From contig CAIIXF020000008.1 in NCBI GenBank assembly GCA_903813345.2, positions 27,512,822 to 27,576,821 of the forward strand: 64,000 nucleotides of DNA, given 5' to 3'. The position numbers and the translations under genes are program-made. Below the pieces are notes generated by a model. It had not been told where the DNA came from and searched no databases. It was given only the letters and a program-made list of their open reading frames with translations. Source of the DNA: Owenia fusiformis. Its lineage: Eukaryota > Annelida > Polychaeta > Sabellida > Oweniidae. This document shows positions 40,801 through 47,249 of this stretch, piece after piece. The stretch's first letter is position 1. Every line of letters starts with the position of its first letter.

Positions 40801-43800
40801 ATAGGTCAAAACGTTAAAAATAAGCCGTCACGCGTAAAATTTTAGGAGCGCGATATTTTTCAAAATGATGTAGAATCATTATTTTTTCATCAGTTTTGAT
40901 GATGCAGGTAGGAATCAATTCCTGGGACAGATTAAAGATTTAAGGTAACAGTGGAATATGACGCTGATTTTTCACCTTCAAACGAAATCACAGGACCGTC
41001 ACGCTGGACACTTTGCCGACCCCTAGACAACCAAAATGCAATTTATTTTAGAATTAATCATTTTTAAGGGTTTAAATTAAAATTGGAAACAAGGTTTTGG
41101 CTAAAATTAACAAATCTGAAGAAAAATATGAGATATCGAATGATACTTAGGGTATGAGAAATGTCCCATTTAGTATTTTTTAGCTTAAAATGCGTAAATC
41201 CAGCCGTCATGTACGCGCATTAGAACTAAAAAAATATATCAAATCAAAAACATTTTAGATATAGATTTTTAGTATATTTTATTTCTTGGAAAATTTCAAA
41301 CACTTCCAAACATGAAGAAGCGCTGAAGAGAATGCTCATCTGTTACTAGTTTAACCATAATTTTACAGCCGCCGAGAGCAATTGGGAATTTTCTGGCAAC
41401 ACACCACCATACATTTGGATTATTAAAGACATGAAATCATACGATCTAAACAGTCTGACAGTGAGACCATTGTACATAATTAATCTAATAAACGTTCTCT
41501 ACGTTTGTGCTTTCGAGATTTCCGTGAAAACAAAGCTTCTTCCAACTTTGTTTGGTGATTCGAATTTTACAGTCTAACATGTCAATTGCGTCAATTGCGT
41601 TCTGTGACACACTAATTTCAAATATCAAAATATCATTTCCACTTAAAACAGAAATGTTTACGCATTTTGTAGCATAACTACAGTCATTGCGCTTCACCTA
41701 ATGACCACTATTTCAGCCCTTGAATATTCCCCAAAGTATAAGTTGGCACTGAATTGGTTATTGTAAACCTAGAAATTATCTTTTCTTGGCTAAATATATT
41801 TAAAAGATCACTATATTTAGCAATGTCCATTTCTTCTCTGCAAAGAAGTCTCGTTTGAATGTCACGCCATAAAATCTCCTTATGCGTGGATCTCGTTCGG
41901 GTCTCAAACAAGTGAAAGCCGTTTCGTTATTTTTGGATCATGAAATAATGTATCTTTCTGATCAAATACTAGTCATCTGTCAAAAGGCCTTGTTGTTATG
42001 CTGGAGAATATGAAGAATGCGTATATGTGTCTATTGAATCTAGAATAAGTTTATATATAGTCACGCAATGTGTATTCGGGGGCTATCGTAAGCTTAACTA
42101 CATGTAGGTGCAGTATTTAGCACTAAAATATTATCATTGTTTCCATGCCCCGGGTAGACCTGGACTTCCCGGATCACCCTTTGACCCTTTGAAATCAAAA
42201 TATCCCGGAAGACCATCAATTCCAGCTGGGCCCACATCGCCCTTTGATCCTTTAATTCCTGGCACTCCATCGAATCCGCGTTCGCCTTTTGAGCACTGTG
42301 TTCCCAAGATGTTATCACCACTTTCACTTTTTGCTCCTTTTCTTCCTCTTCTACCACGTTTACCGTTTCGACCGACATCACCTTTTGACCCCGGAATACC
42401 GGGTTCGCCTTTCATTCCACCGGGAAGTCCTGGTACTCCTGATTCACCTTTCAATCCTCCGTCACCTGGTGGACCCCTCGCCCATTGTCCCTTGGCTCCA
42501 GGAACGCCGGGTGCACCGTCCAGACCGGGCAAACCCCTATCACCCTTCAATCCTGAAAGTCCTTGAATGCCAGGGTATCCGCGATCACCCTTTTCACATT
42601 TTTGTTCCATGCATTTAGCAGTCATTTCTTTTCTCATTTGCGCGAGTATTTCATTTAGTTCACCTCTTGTCACAATGTACCTAGCATTGATTACATTTGG
42701 ATCCCGAACATCGTTTGGATCAGCATTAGTATAAAGGTATAGCGTTGCAGCAAACAATGCAAACTGAAGCAACATCGTAGACAAATCTTAATCGCGCTTG
42801 TTATTAGTTACACCCGTATTGATTTGAAAACTGCACAATATCTTGAAATTTACTTGGCCCCTTGTGTATTCAACATGGTGTCAAATTTGAAGTAGTTAAA
42901 GATGTAGGCTAATCATGTTGCGATATTTTGGTATTGTATTTTCCGCCATTTCCGTGATTTGTGTATCTAGCCAAGGAGACCAACCCGAGATTCATTTCGA
43001 AGGAGATGTACTTGATATTGTACATTCAACTCCATCCACAAAATTACTCGTTTCGTTTGGTAACATTACTAAAATTCACGAGTTTAGATTAATGCCTATG
43101 TTATCTTTAGAAATTCTCTTGAGTATGGATGAGTGAATAACACATGAATGAGTGAAAGAGAGTAATCTCGTGGGGAGTGACCGAATAAAATCACGCAATG
43201 GGTAGTTTACAAACGTTCAATAAAAGGGGGCGCCCTTTAAGTAGCTCAAGTGGGGCAACCTATTTAAATTGATGAATAGGTCAGTTACAAGGCGTAGAGA
43301 TCAAGGATAGTTAAGTGGTAGGTGAAGGGCGTAATATCAATGTAGTCGATTAATTATAAATGCTTAAATTGTGAGAGAATATGGGTGATCGTCTAGCTTA
43401 CTATTACTCGCACATTGACAATGAAGAATTATTATGATTATATAATACCAGTCAATATATTTCCTATCACTTATTGGATAGTTTTAGTACTTCAAAATAT
43501 ATGTACAATTATTTCAAAATAACAACACTAGTTACAACTCAGAAGTAGTTACAGATATTGTCTAAGTTACCAAAACCAATGCAAGGTAACCATTTAGTAC
43601 TTTTAACTACGGGTTTTAGAACTCCGTATAAAATAGCAATTCAACCAAAAGATTGATGAAATCAAAGAACCAAAATAATGCTAGAGAAAACCGTCCAAGG
43701 TTTTGTAGCTTAATTGACTTACTTGTATTACTTTTGAGCAGCTCTTGGCTTAGACGTGCAGTAGCGTAGACGTTCTTGTAGTTCAATCCCGAATTTCGAC

Positions 43801-46800
43801 CCCGTTAATTTCGTTCTCTGAGTTTCGACCTCTGAATTTCCACCCAGTAATGATCATGATACCCCTTTTTATACCCATTTTAACTATGCTCCACGTACTA
43901 TAAACGTTGGCTTAAATTGAGAAATAATAAGTGATTCGTATTGAAAACGTGCGTACGAAATATGTAAATAAGTGATTCGTATGTAAAACGTATGTTCAAA
44001 ATATGTAAATGATGTACGCCATTTTGGAACGTCTGAACTGCGTCACGCCAATACCAGGAGCAATGCTCGATCTTAAATGAAAGCTTGTTTACAAATCAGT
44101 TTGACCTTATTGGGTCACCGGGTCATAGAAACACATGTTGGTGTTGTGAAATACTACACTCAACACCTAGCTCACATAAGGTCCGATTCATCGGCAGGCG
44201 ATTAATGTTAAAAAAATGAATGCAATTCTGGACAAAGTACTCAATCTCCCGGGCGCTGAAAAATGAATCGGAGCTTATGTGATCGAGGCATAAGTGTACT
44301 TTGTTCAACAATGTTCCAGACTCAGAGCAGTTCGAGTTTTCATTATTCCATGTCATGTCTATTTTCTTAAATGTCCAACTCTCCCGTGACTTTATTTCTG
44401 CACAGTCCTTCGATTTGCCAGATGATCTGTCAAAAATGAGACGTCGCTTTTATCGATTCAATCCAGACATTTATGTATCTCAAGAAGGTACGGAGTATAT
44501 CATCTTAAATATTCAATAACTGTGCGCAATTATACATTTTGTCAGATATCTCGCTCAATGCATATTTTTAGAAAATAAAATCAGGATTGAAAAATATCAT
44601 TGGCATGATTTTTAAGAAAACGTTGCATGCAACATTTTACACTCTCTTTCCATTCTAATTCTTCTCTTAGCTAGTTTTGTCTCTAGTTTTGTTCTCTAGT
44701 TTTTTTATCTCTTTTTTTCTAGTCATTTTGTGACAGGAATTGCAAATGATACATGTACGTTTCACTTTGTTATTGAAACCAAAGAACATTCAACATAGGC
44801 CTGCATTTTTAACTTAGTGGAGCATGTTTATGTTATGATAACCTAGAAAACTGGAGATGTCAAGTTGAGTCATCTTTCTTCGAATTCGATATGTATAAAT
44901 AAAAGTATAACTTGGAATAGTAGTTGTTTACTGGCGATATGTGGCTTCATGCTATAGCATAGGGACGATCATTTGACAAGTGTCGGCATAAATGTTTCGT
45001 GATATCACACTCTTAAAAGCCCATGTTTTCAATGTATGATATTCTGTACAGCACTATCCTTGATCAGTATCAAGCGAATGTAGCGGCCGTCACCTTCGCA
45101 TCAAAGATGGCAGGCGGGAAGTGTCGGTTTAAATATTTCTAGTTTTTATCGCTGCGCGGTCATGCTAAGATTTGGAAACAACATCTTCCTGGAAGGGTTC
45201 AGCACACACTACACTGAGTCCATTTAAATCCTTAAATGATCATACCCAAGAGTTTCCATGTCATATAAGCGGGATTTAGTTCAAATATGAAACCATTATG
45301 TCAACTATGAAGTAGTTTATTTCGATGAGAACTAAAAAATGTCGAAATCGACACTACCCGCCCGCCATCTTTTGCGACGGCCGTTACCTCCACTTGATAC
45401 TGAAAAGTGACTATTCTCTATAGTTTCATAGTTTCATAATTGAAATCTATAGCTTCATATCAAAATGCTATAATGTGAAGGTGTGGAGTTTGGTACATGT
45501 ATATGACTATCACAGGCTGTGACATAACCAAAAACCGGGTACATCCATAAAAGAAATTGAGTCTGAGTTCCCTTAGAAAAAAATCTTACTCTTTTCTACT
45601 TTGGACTCCAAGACTCAAGTAATAATTATACATGTTCTCGAGACTATCCTGGCCAATACATTAAAAGAATGAACAGTATTTTTTTCTTTTACTGCTGTTT
45701 ATGGCAAAATGATATATTCCAGGTTCTACGAATAGATGCCACGTTGGATCTTGGACGCAGTTTAAATCCTGCAATAGACATTGGACAAATAGATGGCGCA
45801 TTTGTTATGGTAATAAATACAATGGGGTCCAAAATGTGAACTCTTGCAACAAGCTATATCTCAGTTATTAGTGACCTTTATATATTTCATCCAGAAAAAC
45901 TTTATTTCCTCTTAAACGTGCCAGAATATTAGACCATTGATACAGGTAATAACTGAGATATAGCTGTATTGCAACAGTTCACCTTTTGGACCACCCTGTA
46001 TTTATCTATTTATGATAATATTACCTTCACTATGTAGCAATCAAAACACATCTGATATTTTGCATTTTCGCAATTTTCTATGATTTGAAAACCAGTGAGT
46101 AGTTAGAAATTAATGTTTAATCAATGATTCTCTACATTTTTTAAAGCAATGAGTTGTCAGATATTATTGTGAGTGGTACCATGGGCGTTCAAGAGATGAA
46201 ACCCATGGCGGTACCTACATGTACAGTAGTTGTAGCTGACAATGTGTTTTTTGACGTGAATGATGATGAAAATGATTTCTGTAAATATTCAGAACCACTT
46301 GAGTAAAACATTTTGGTTGTCATTGTCAGAGTTATAGAAATATACATGTAAACAAAAAATGGTATAACTGTAACATTATCTCCTTCCCAAGAGGGAGTTA
46401 CATGTACCTTTCTCCTTATATTTTCTTTTTACAGGCTTTTGGTTTGTTCGTGTCAGAGAAATTGGAATATGATAAGAATGGTTTCCTTGTGTCCAAAGAT
46501 ACTTCCTCTTACCACATTCCTGGTTCAAGGGACATCCCAACACAGTTCAACATACAACTTCTCAACACTGACAGCAAAGAAGCTGTGCTATATGGCTCTA
46601 AGGTACATGTATGTCTTACAACTTATCATATACAGTATACAAGTAATAAAAGCCTACTTTATAAAAAAACTGAAACTGAAAATAGGGGCATTCCCATTTT
46701 CCATTCTTGCCAGATAATCATAAAATCAAATGTCTCCTATAATTCATTCAGAACTGTTGAGCATTTAGAAAACAGGCATGCCGTGAGATACAAAAACTTC

Positions 46801-47103
46801 TGTGATATTTTTTCAAAGCTAACTTCCACTTCAATAGCGTACTTCCTTGAACGAATGCCTTACATACAGCTGTTCTGGTATTCTATAGTTATCAAAAATG
46901 TTTATATTCTAATCCTGATATAGGGAGTAGGTGAACCTCCAATCCATATGGGGATAGCAGCCTTCATGGCCATCAAAGATGCAATCAGAGCTTCTCGGAA
47001 AGAAAATGGTGTGACTGGAAACTTCCAACTTGATAGCCCTGCAAGTTCTGAACAAATATTCCACCTGTGTAAAGCAAGTAGCACCTATCCAAGTGGAATA
47101 TAA
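1165..47103 (+). CDS. Gene A: molybdo-flavoenzyme (xanthine dehydrogenase / aldehyde oxidase family), 33 exons, complete
   Basis: Large cytosolic hydroxylase expected to bind two [2Fe-2S] clusters, FAD and molybdopterin. I built it by hand from homology and GT-AG sites. Exons: 1165-1206, 9775-9832, 11524-11620, 12585-12693, 13206-13332, 13517-13578, 13805-13870, 14532-14612, 15190-15331, 15887-16051, 16176-16252, 16695-16797, 17090-17199, 17371-17555, 17681-17840, 18256-18442, 18675-18841, 19280-19399, 19617-19716, 19879-20003, 20273-20406, 20632-20719, 21853-21939, 23322-23519, 23954-24102, 24404-24488, 25127-25222, 25723-25851, 40127-40201, 40534-40710, 45723-45809, 46435-46602, 46924-47103. 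All phases join, giving 3936 nt and 1311 aa without internal stops. The start ATG at 1165 gives [12 protein letters not shown], matching the XDH N-terminus. The C-terminus ends about 15 residues earlier than mammalian XDH. Possible poly(A) signals AATAAA lie at 47189 and 47243. Family assignment is very secure. XDH versus AOX is not: features of both are mixed. Confidence 0.93.
1336..4187 (-). pseudogene. LINE ORF: end of endonuclease, reverse transcriptase, C-terminal knuckle
   Basis: From the 5' side: IDLLISD and GNSDHCSI (endonuclease end), a basic linker (3554-4048), then RT motifs. These are [58 protein letters not shown] and FADDTSIY, the catalytic FADD box, at about 2600-3240. The thumb region follows (1772-2443). 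The last part (1336-1794) has FCICG...[11 protein letters not shown], a C-terminal C-C-H-C knuckle typical of this LINE group. Frameshifts occur near 3230, 2470 and 1790 and an in-frame stop near 3554. The 3' end abuts gene A intron 1 sequence near 1264. Confidence 0.88.
4190..5964. mobile_element. MITE family E, copy 1, itself interrupted
   Basis: The outer parts (4190-4507 and 5770-5964) match the 489-bp copy at 6331-6819 from end to end. The ends again contain GAGGTTAAGC and its complement, with flanks AAT and ACT. A 1.26-kb element sits inside it at 4508-5769. This copy also interrupts the LINE: the reading ...KQLS before it and [10 protein letters not shown] after it belong together. Confidence 0.8.
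4508..5769. mobile_element. 1.26-kb TTAA-flanked TIR element nested in MITE E
   Basis: TIRs are AGGGATCCAACACC at 4508 and its near-complement GGTGTTGGGTCCCT ending at 5769. The flanking TTAA lies at 4504-4507 and 5770-5773. The second MITE E copy (near 6623) shows the empty site CGTTTAAAATATG with one TTAA. The TTAA target is typical of piggyBac-type transposition, but the TIR start is not the classic CCC. The only open stretch (5097-5294, minus, 65 codons) matches nothing I know. Confidence 0.8.
5965..6330 (-). pseudogene. LINE ORF middle of APE endonuclease domain
   Basis: Continues the same LINE between the two MITE copies. It shows NNGRGLILW, an FFYRSPS segment (the usual YRPP/YRSP motif), then in a shifted frame [13 protein letters not shown], the GDFNA motif of the endonuclease catalytic core. 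At least one frameshift separates these motifs. Confidence 0.8.
6331..6819. mobile_element. 489-bp MITE (family E), copy 2
   Basis: Its ends are GGAGAGGTTAAGC at 6331 and the imperfect complement GG(T)TACCTTAACCTATCC ending at 6819. It is flanked by a 3-bp target duplication AAT (6328-6330 and 6820-6822). It interrupts the LINE endonuclease. No coding capacity is seen. Confidence 0.8.
6839..7297 (-). pseudogene. LINE ORF N-terminus: hydrophobic leader, 2A-like peptide, start of endonuclease
   Basis: 152 codons. Residues about 10-85 are strongly hydrophobic with two possible membrane segments. They are followed by [13 protein letters not shown], which fits the 2A consensus D-x-E-x-N-P-G-P; the core codons lie at 7013-7039. 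Directly after comes [14 protein letters not shown], the start of an APE endonuclease (the usual N.NS motif), then IIAICET. The stop at 6839 is probably a one-base frameshift, since a neighbouring frame continues in a plausible way. Ribosome skipping at the Gly-Pro would release the leader from the enzyme part. Confidence 0.85.
8621..8828. mobile_element. 208-bp MITE with perfect 16-bp TIR
   Basis: It starts CAGGCCCGTAGCCAGG and ends with the exact complement. It is flanked by a 5-bp duplication GCATG (8616-8620 and 8829-8833). The interior has poly-G/poly-C runs in opposite orientation. The outer sequence is a repeat type seen widely in invertebrate genomes. Confidence 0.8.
8845..9003. repeat. 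Hairpin repeat
   Basis: Imperfect inverted repeat: GGCCCTAAGGATCTG...CTGGTCA near 8855 against TGACCAGCGGACCGGCCCTTAGGGGC near 8970-8997. Probably a small MITE; no duplication was identified. Confidence 0.5.
10097..10898. mobile_element. Foldback element with internal ATATGCCATA repeats, gene A intron 2
   Basis: The ends are GTTACGCGGTA and TACCGCGTAAC. Near both ends are clustered copies of a short palindromic unit containing CATATTCACTTGCGG and CCGCAGGTGAGTATG. An orthologous copy sits in gene B intron 2 (51714-52641), so the insertion predates the duplication. Many units contain CAGGTGAGTATG, which resembles a splice donor. Confidence 0.7.
12020..12305. repeat. Insertion in gene A intron 3 rich in TGTCACGC
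   Basis: About 280 bp without a counterpart in gene B intron 3. It contains repeated TGTCACGC/TTTGTCACGCG in both halves, and interrupts the small GACCATTCC hairpin. It is probably a small TIR element. The open frame over it (12042-12302) shows no known motif. Confidence 0.45.
12991..13065 (-). repeat. tRNA-derived SINE head, gene A intron 4
   Basis: On the minus strand: a box-A-like GTGGTAGAGTTTCCG and, 25 bases on, a box-B GGTTCGATTCC within a perfect T-arm (GTGGG TTCGATT CCCAC). The acceptor and anticodon arms do not pair well, so I call a SINE head rather than a working tRNA. Confidence 0.6.
14197..14386. mobile_element. 190-bp hairpin MITE (family H), copy 1
   Basis: Starts AACTAAGCTTGTATTCGC and ends with the near-complement GCGAATAGAAGCTAAG. 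The two halves are complementary with a short loop. It is one of three copies in introns 7 and 8 of gene A. It is absent from gene B, where TATAAACTAAG runs straight on. Confidence 0.75.
14532..17840 (+). CDS. Gene A exons 8-15: FAD-binding domain
   Basis: Residues 188-528. The first FAD loop reads FTVGATLIG (254-262; XDH LVVGNTEIG). The second reads [14 protein letters not shown] (343-356) where XDH has SVGGNI.TASPISD, so the GGN step is lost but the final Ser-Asp is kept. The XDH segment FFPGYRKT, which contributes an NAD-contacting Tyr, is absent. The Arg-Arg-Glu-Asp-Asp stretch of XDH is replaced by SRADLNLA, followed by a GMRL match. SVNIPYM and the Asn before Leu-Ala resemble aldehyde oxidase. 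[11 protein letters not shown] (exon 14) matches the family's CYGGMA motif, and exon 15 ends with FLKFYLK as in XDH. I infer that FAD binds but NAD+ use is doubtful, so O2 is the likelier electron acceptor. Confidence 0.9.
14644..14826. mobile_element. Hairpin MITE (family H), copy 2
   Basis: Same family: outer GAACTAAGCTTGTATTCGCGAATGCA and complementary right end, with inner GATTAACCTACT / AGTAGGTTAATCC. A shorter version sits at 58274-58427 in gene B, so it is older than the duplication. Confidence 0.75.
14885..15060. mobile_element. Hairpin MITE (family H), copy 3
   Basis: A more diverged copy with GGATTAACCTACT and AGTAGGTTAACCCGG arms, ending ACTAGTACAAGCTTAG. Gene B keeps the matching copy at 58495-58660. 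Confidence 0.7.
15605..15712. repeat. 110-bp palindrome, gene A intron 9
   Basis: TTTCAGGCGTTGTTTCCTAAAAT and ATTTTAGAAAGCAACACCTTCAAGGAATGGTC are complementary around ACTGCGCATCTCG. The same element lies at 55130-55240 (gene B intron 3), about 59250-59335 (gene B intron 9), and in broken form at 11960-12020. Confidence 0.6.
18256..20719 (+). CDS. Gene A exons 16-22: molybdenum domain, first half
   Basis: Residues 529-835. [27 protein letters not shown] is recognisable as the start of the Mo-binding part (XDH EDMVGRPLPH...GEAVYCDD). Further matches are [22 protein letters not shown] and SSTQ, whose Gln755 corresponds to bovine Gln767. GGGFGGKE has Phe786 and Glu790, equivalent to bovine Phe798 and Glu802. 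The Glu after GGK is an XDH mark; aldehyde oxidases usually have Val or Ala there with [18 protein letters not shown] matches the LDR.EDM segment, but the following GGRHPFLARYK is replaced by [11 protein letters not shown]. Bovine numbering is from memory. Confidence 0.92.
20870..21180 (+). repeat. Dispersed repeat R, copy in gene A intron 22
   Basis: Shares TTGTTTCAATTTTAG..TATTC.GGCT.ATGTCATTCCTTTTCA and later parts with 35970-36240. A part also matches the minus strand at 48900-49010. Family unknown. Confidence 0.5.
21194..21696. mobile_element. 503-bp mariner-type MITE, gene A intron 22
   Basis: TIR of about 27 bp: CGAGGGGGGATTCATAAGTAGTGGGAC on the left against GTCCCACTACTTATGAATCCCTCCTCG on the right. 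It is flanked by TA (21192-21193, 21697-21698). The interior lacks a transposase, so it is non-autonomous. Confidence 0.85.
21853..25851 (+). CDS. Gene A exons 23-28: molybdenum domain, middle
   Basis: Residues 836-1083. Exons 23-24 align with the stretch that carries the purine-binding Arg (bovine Arg880) and FRGFGGPQ. Here the Arg position is Ala (QPASLF) and the motif is [12 protein letters not shown]: Arg902 and Phe904 are kept, while the two Gly and the Gln are lost. Exon 26 ([10 protein letters not shown]...) aligns with WKKRGL.IIP, and the position of bovine Phe1009 appears to be Met. Exon 27 carries [17 protein letters not shown], the conserved [14 protein letters not shown] motif. 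Exon 28 carries [14 protein letters not shown]. Exons 27 and 28 each have partial duplicates in the neighbouring introns. Confidence 0.9.
22173..23266. mobile_element. 1.09-kb palindromic Tc1/mariner remnant, gene A intron 23
   Basis: Its ends are CAGGGTGGTCCAAAAAATGG and its near-complement, with flanking TA (22171-22172, 23267-23268). The whole element is a long inverted repeat of two arms of roughly 530 bp. Each arm codes for a decayed transposase C-terminus. In the right arm (about 22840-23010, +) it reads [11 protein letters not shown]..., [10 protein letters not shown], stop, then [20 protein letters not shown], as in Tc1/mariner transposases (VWG.L...VY ... FR.RL.A). Both arms carry the 3' gene end, so a head-to-head inverted duplication is likely. 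Confidence 0.82.
23530..23905 (+). repeat. Minisatellite, unit about 50 bp, gene A intron 24
   Basis: About seven imperfect units built on CATTTATTTACAAACTACGATCTGTTGACTTCAAAACATTAGTTAT, beginning right after exon 24. A lone unit-like stretch recurs near 24915-24945. Confidence 0.75.
24835..25126 (+). repeat. Tandem partial duplicates of exon 27 and its upstream intron
   Basis: A unit of about 105 bp ending in TTTCTAGGGTACGGCCTTATAGAACATCTACAAAAATGGTCCTGTATG (25014-25066) precedes the real exon 27 (25127). A shorter, older one lies near 24950. They share the intron part CAATCGGGTTATCATATGCTACCTCT. They contain an acceptor-like TTCTAG but no complete exon or donor. Confidence 0.75.
25872..25955 (+). 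pseudogene. Exon 28 fragment duplicate (left of the large foldback)
   Basis: Repeats the last about 65 bases of exon 28 with its donor GTGAGTAATAGTATAT, with a few substitutions (GGACCACATCTC for GGATCGGATCTC). No acceptor precedes it, so it would not be spliced as an exon, although the donor is intact. Confidence 0.8.
28914..29185. repeat. G/C-run hairpin repeat
   Basis: AGGGGCGGATATGGGAACC at the left and GGGCCCAGATCTGCCAGTG at the right enclose runs of G and repeated GGGCC/GGCCC words. Probably a MITE; boundaries are approximate. Confidence 0.4.
30099..30500. mobile_element. Palindromic MITE (family F), copy in the foldback interior
   Basis: TAACAAAATGTCGGAACATCGAAGG on the left and its inverse CGTACTTTCGACGTTTAGACATTTTGTTACCG on the right. 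The middle contains ATTCCTCACTTAAGTTACATAAACGGTATTTCG and its inverse. It is the same family as 56882-57389 in gene B intron 6. Confidence 0.75.
32308..32960 (+). repeat. Direct repeat D, copy 1
   Basis: Matches 34195-34970: both share ATTGGCAAATA(C/T)CCCTATGGTCAAAATGAAT, a TGACCTGAATCGATTGCAAAC segment and GATGCGTAGGATG. Copy 2 contains about 130 extra bases. No coding sequence is seen. Confidence 0.6.
33460..33900 (+). repeat. Tandem repeat following a GGGC-rich microsatellite
   Basis: A (GGGC)n tract near 33505-33540, then a unit of about 160 bp (CTTGTCTACAGGTTTCCAGCCAAACCATTTGAGGG... CCGTCCTAAAATCTTCACTT) present twice (33557 and 33717), with a partial third. Confidence 0.65.
34195..34975 (+). 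repeat. Direct repeat D, copy 2
   Basis: Second copy of the block at 32308-32960. It carries an extra inner piece (about 34525-34660) that begins with an inverted repeat of TGACCTGAATCGATTGCAAAC. Confidence 0.6.
35090..35320. repeat. Palindromic repeat, related to 44150-44300
   Basis: Contains GGTCACATTTGCTCCGATTTTCACTACGGCGCCCGG then ATTGAGTATTGTGTTCAGAAATG. The region 44150-44300 has the same elements on the other strand. Both are partly self-complementary. A dispersed small element; boundaries are approximate. Confidence 0.45.
35365..36785. repeat. 1.4-kb foldback repeat
   Basis: CGATAGGAGCTCATGG..GTATACATTTTAACTTTTATACATCTTTAC on the left is the inverse of 36715-36780. Inward, both arms contain repeats of a GGTCACCTAATC / CAAGGGTC / CTAGATATT unit in opposite orientation. 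It includes a copy of dispersed repeat R (35970-36240). Confidence 0.6.
37700..37910 (+). repeat. GGAAATGTCAGGGAAA-type repeat
   Basis: Several copies of CTGGAAATGTCAGGGAAA within 170 bp, next to a TTCGTACACACCTGG start. Not a gene, although one frame stays open for 74 codons. Confidence 0.45.
39491..39925 (+). pseudogene. Tandem array of about five exon 28 fragments (right of the large foldback)
   Basis: Five units of about 90 bp with the core CAGCTAGTCATGGACCACAT CTCTTTGGTATGGCTGTCAAAGT, the last truncated. The first unit shares TTGCATGAATTGTGTTCTTAATGC with the fragment at 25872, so the 13.5-kb foldback entered this array. Donor-like GTTAGT or GTGAGT follows each unit. Confidence 0.8.
40127..47103 (+). 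CDS. Gene A exons 29-33: molybdenum domain, C-terminal end and stop
   Basis: Residues 1084-1311. Exon 29 ([15 protein letters not shown]) and exon 30 ([19 protein letters not shown]) follow XDH closely. Exon 31 has the molybdopterin-contacting motif [20 protein letters not shown] ([23 protein letters not shown]). Exon 33 starts with GVGEPP, containing the universal catalytic Glu1256 (bovine Glu1261), then [12 protein letters not shown] and [12 protein letters not shown], then a TAA stop at 47101-47103. Intron 28 (14.3 kb) and intron 30 (5.0 kb, with a nested antisense gene) are unusually long. Confidence 0.92.
40711..42133 (+). other. Intron 30 of gene A, left part: no recognised gene
   Basis: Mostly unique AT-rich sequence. 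Two minus-strand open stretches downstream of the collagen-like gene (41708-41911 and 41485-41697) encode plausible but unrecognised peptides ([20 protein letters not shown]). They could be 3' exons or UTR of the collagen-like gene or decayed coding sequence. I could not link them by splice sites. Confidence 0.25.
42134..42784 (-). CDS. Short secreted collagen-like protein, 216 aa, nested antisense in gene A intron 30
   Basis: Residues 1-21 form a signal peptide ([21 protein letters not shown]). Residues about 22-60 are non-collagenous and helix-prone with two Cys (CMEQKC), a possible trimerisation and disulfide region. From about 64 to the end there are about 48 Gly-X-Y triplets with Pro and Lys in the usual positions ([13 protein letters not shown]), many KGD and KGE, a basic patch [10 protein letters not shown], and a break with one Cys ([18 protein letters not shown]). 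One open exon ends at TGA, 42134-42136. There is no C-terminal C1q, fibrillar or NC1 domain in this exon; a weak donor (CAG|GTCTAC, near 42160) could lead to further exons. Role: probably an extracellular or cuticle/matrix structural peptide, inferred from composition only. Confidence 0.72.
   Translation of the reverse strand: MSTMLLQFALFAATLYLYTNADPNDVRDPNVINARYIVTRGELNEILAQMRKEMTAKCMEQKCEKGDRGYPGIQGLSGLKGDRGLPGLDGAPGVPGAKGQWARGPPGDGGLKGESGVPGLPGGMKGEPGIPGSKGDVGRNGKRGRRGRKGAKSESGDNILGTQCSKGERGFDGVPGIKGSKGDVGPAGIDGLPGYFDFKGSKGDPGSPGLPGAWKQ
42915..43136 (+). CDS. Small signal-peptide ORF, possible first exon of a secreted protein
   Basis: 73 codons beginning with a good signal peptide ([21 protein letters not shown]), then an acidic stretch with no recognised domain. 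It starts 130 bp from the collagen-like gene in divergent orientation, so the two could share a promoter. A donor-like TTTG|GTAACA at about 43060 suggests it may be exon 1 of a longer gene. No partner exon with matching phase was found. Confidence 0.4.
   Translation: MLRYFGIVFSAISVICVSSQGDQPEIHFEGDVLDIVHSTPSTKLLVSFGNITKIHEFRLMPMLSLEILLSMDE
44406..44487 (+). other. Possible unassigned exon
   Basis: 82 bases between TTTCTGCACAG and GTACGGAG, open in one frame ([19 protein letters not shown]...). It is not needed by gene A, whose exons 30 and 31 join directly. It could belong to a gene starting at 42915, but the phases do not match. Speculative. Confidence 0.25.
45065..45402. mobile_element. 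338-bp MITE with GC-rich arms, gene A intron 30
   Basis: CAGTATCAAGCGAATGTAGCGGCCGTC on the left; inverted, CAGTATCAAGTGGAGGTAACGGCCGTC on the right. Inside both ends lies AAGATGGC(A/G)GGCGGG.AGTGTCG. No coding capacity. Confidence 0.72.
45820..45998. mobile_element. 179-bp mariner-like MITE, gene A intron 31
   Basis: Begins CAATGGGGTCCAAAATGTGAACT and ends AGTTCACCTTTTGGACCACCCTG, flanked by TA on both sides. It starts only 10 bases after the exon 31 donor. The ends resemble those of the palindromic element at 22173 (CAGGGTGGTCCAAAA). Confidence 0.75.
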
Positions 47104-47188
47104 GTAAATATGAGCAGTTCTTGGCCTTAGGAAGAACAGGAACAAAAAAGAAGAACACAGAGAGGGCAAAGTCGAAGAACAAAACATT

Positions 47189-47248
47189 AATAAATAAGTT
47201 TCAGTTTTATGAGTGTATTATATCACAGATTCACCCATGTATAATAAA
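47189..47248 (+). terminator. Candidate poly(A) signals of gene A
   Basis: AATAAA hexamers at 47189-47194 and 47243-47248, 86 and 140 bases after the stop codon. No transcript evidence is available here. Confidence 0.5.
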
Positions 47249-47249
47249 A

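Noticed and set aside
42108-42566. Plus-strand open frame of 152 codons rich in Pro, Gly and Ser
   Set aside because: It is the reverse-strand shadow of the collagen-like repeat; the minus frame has a signal peptide and Gly-X-Y periodicity.
46402-46923. Independent 173-aa protein
   Set aside because: It is exon 32 of gene A read through the donor at 46603 into intron 32.
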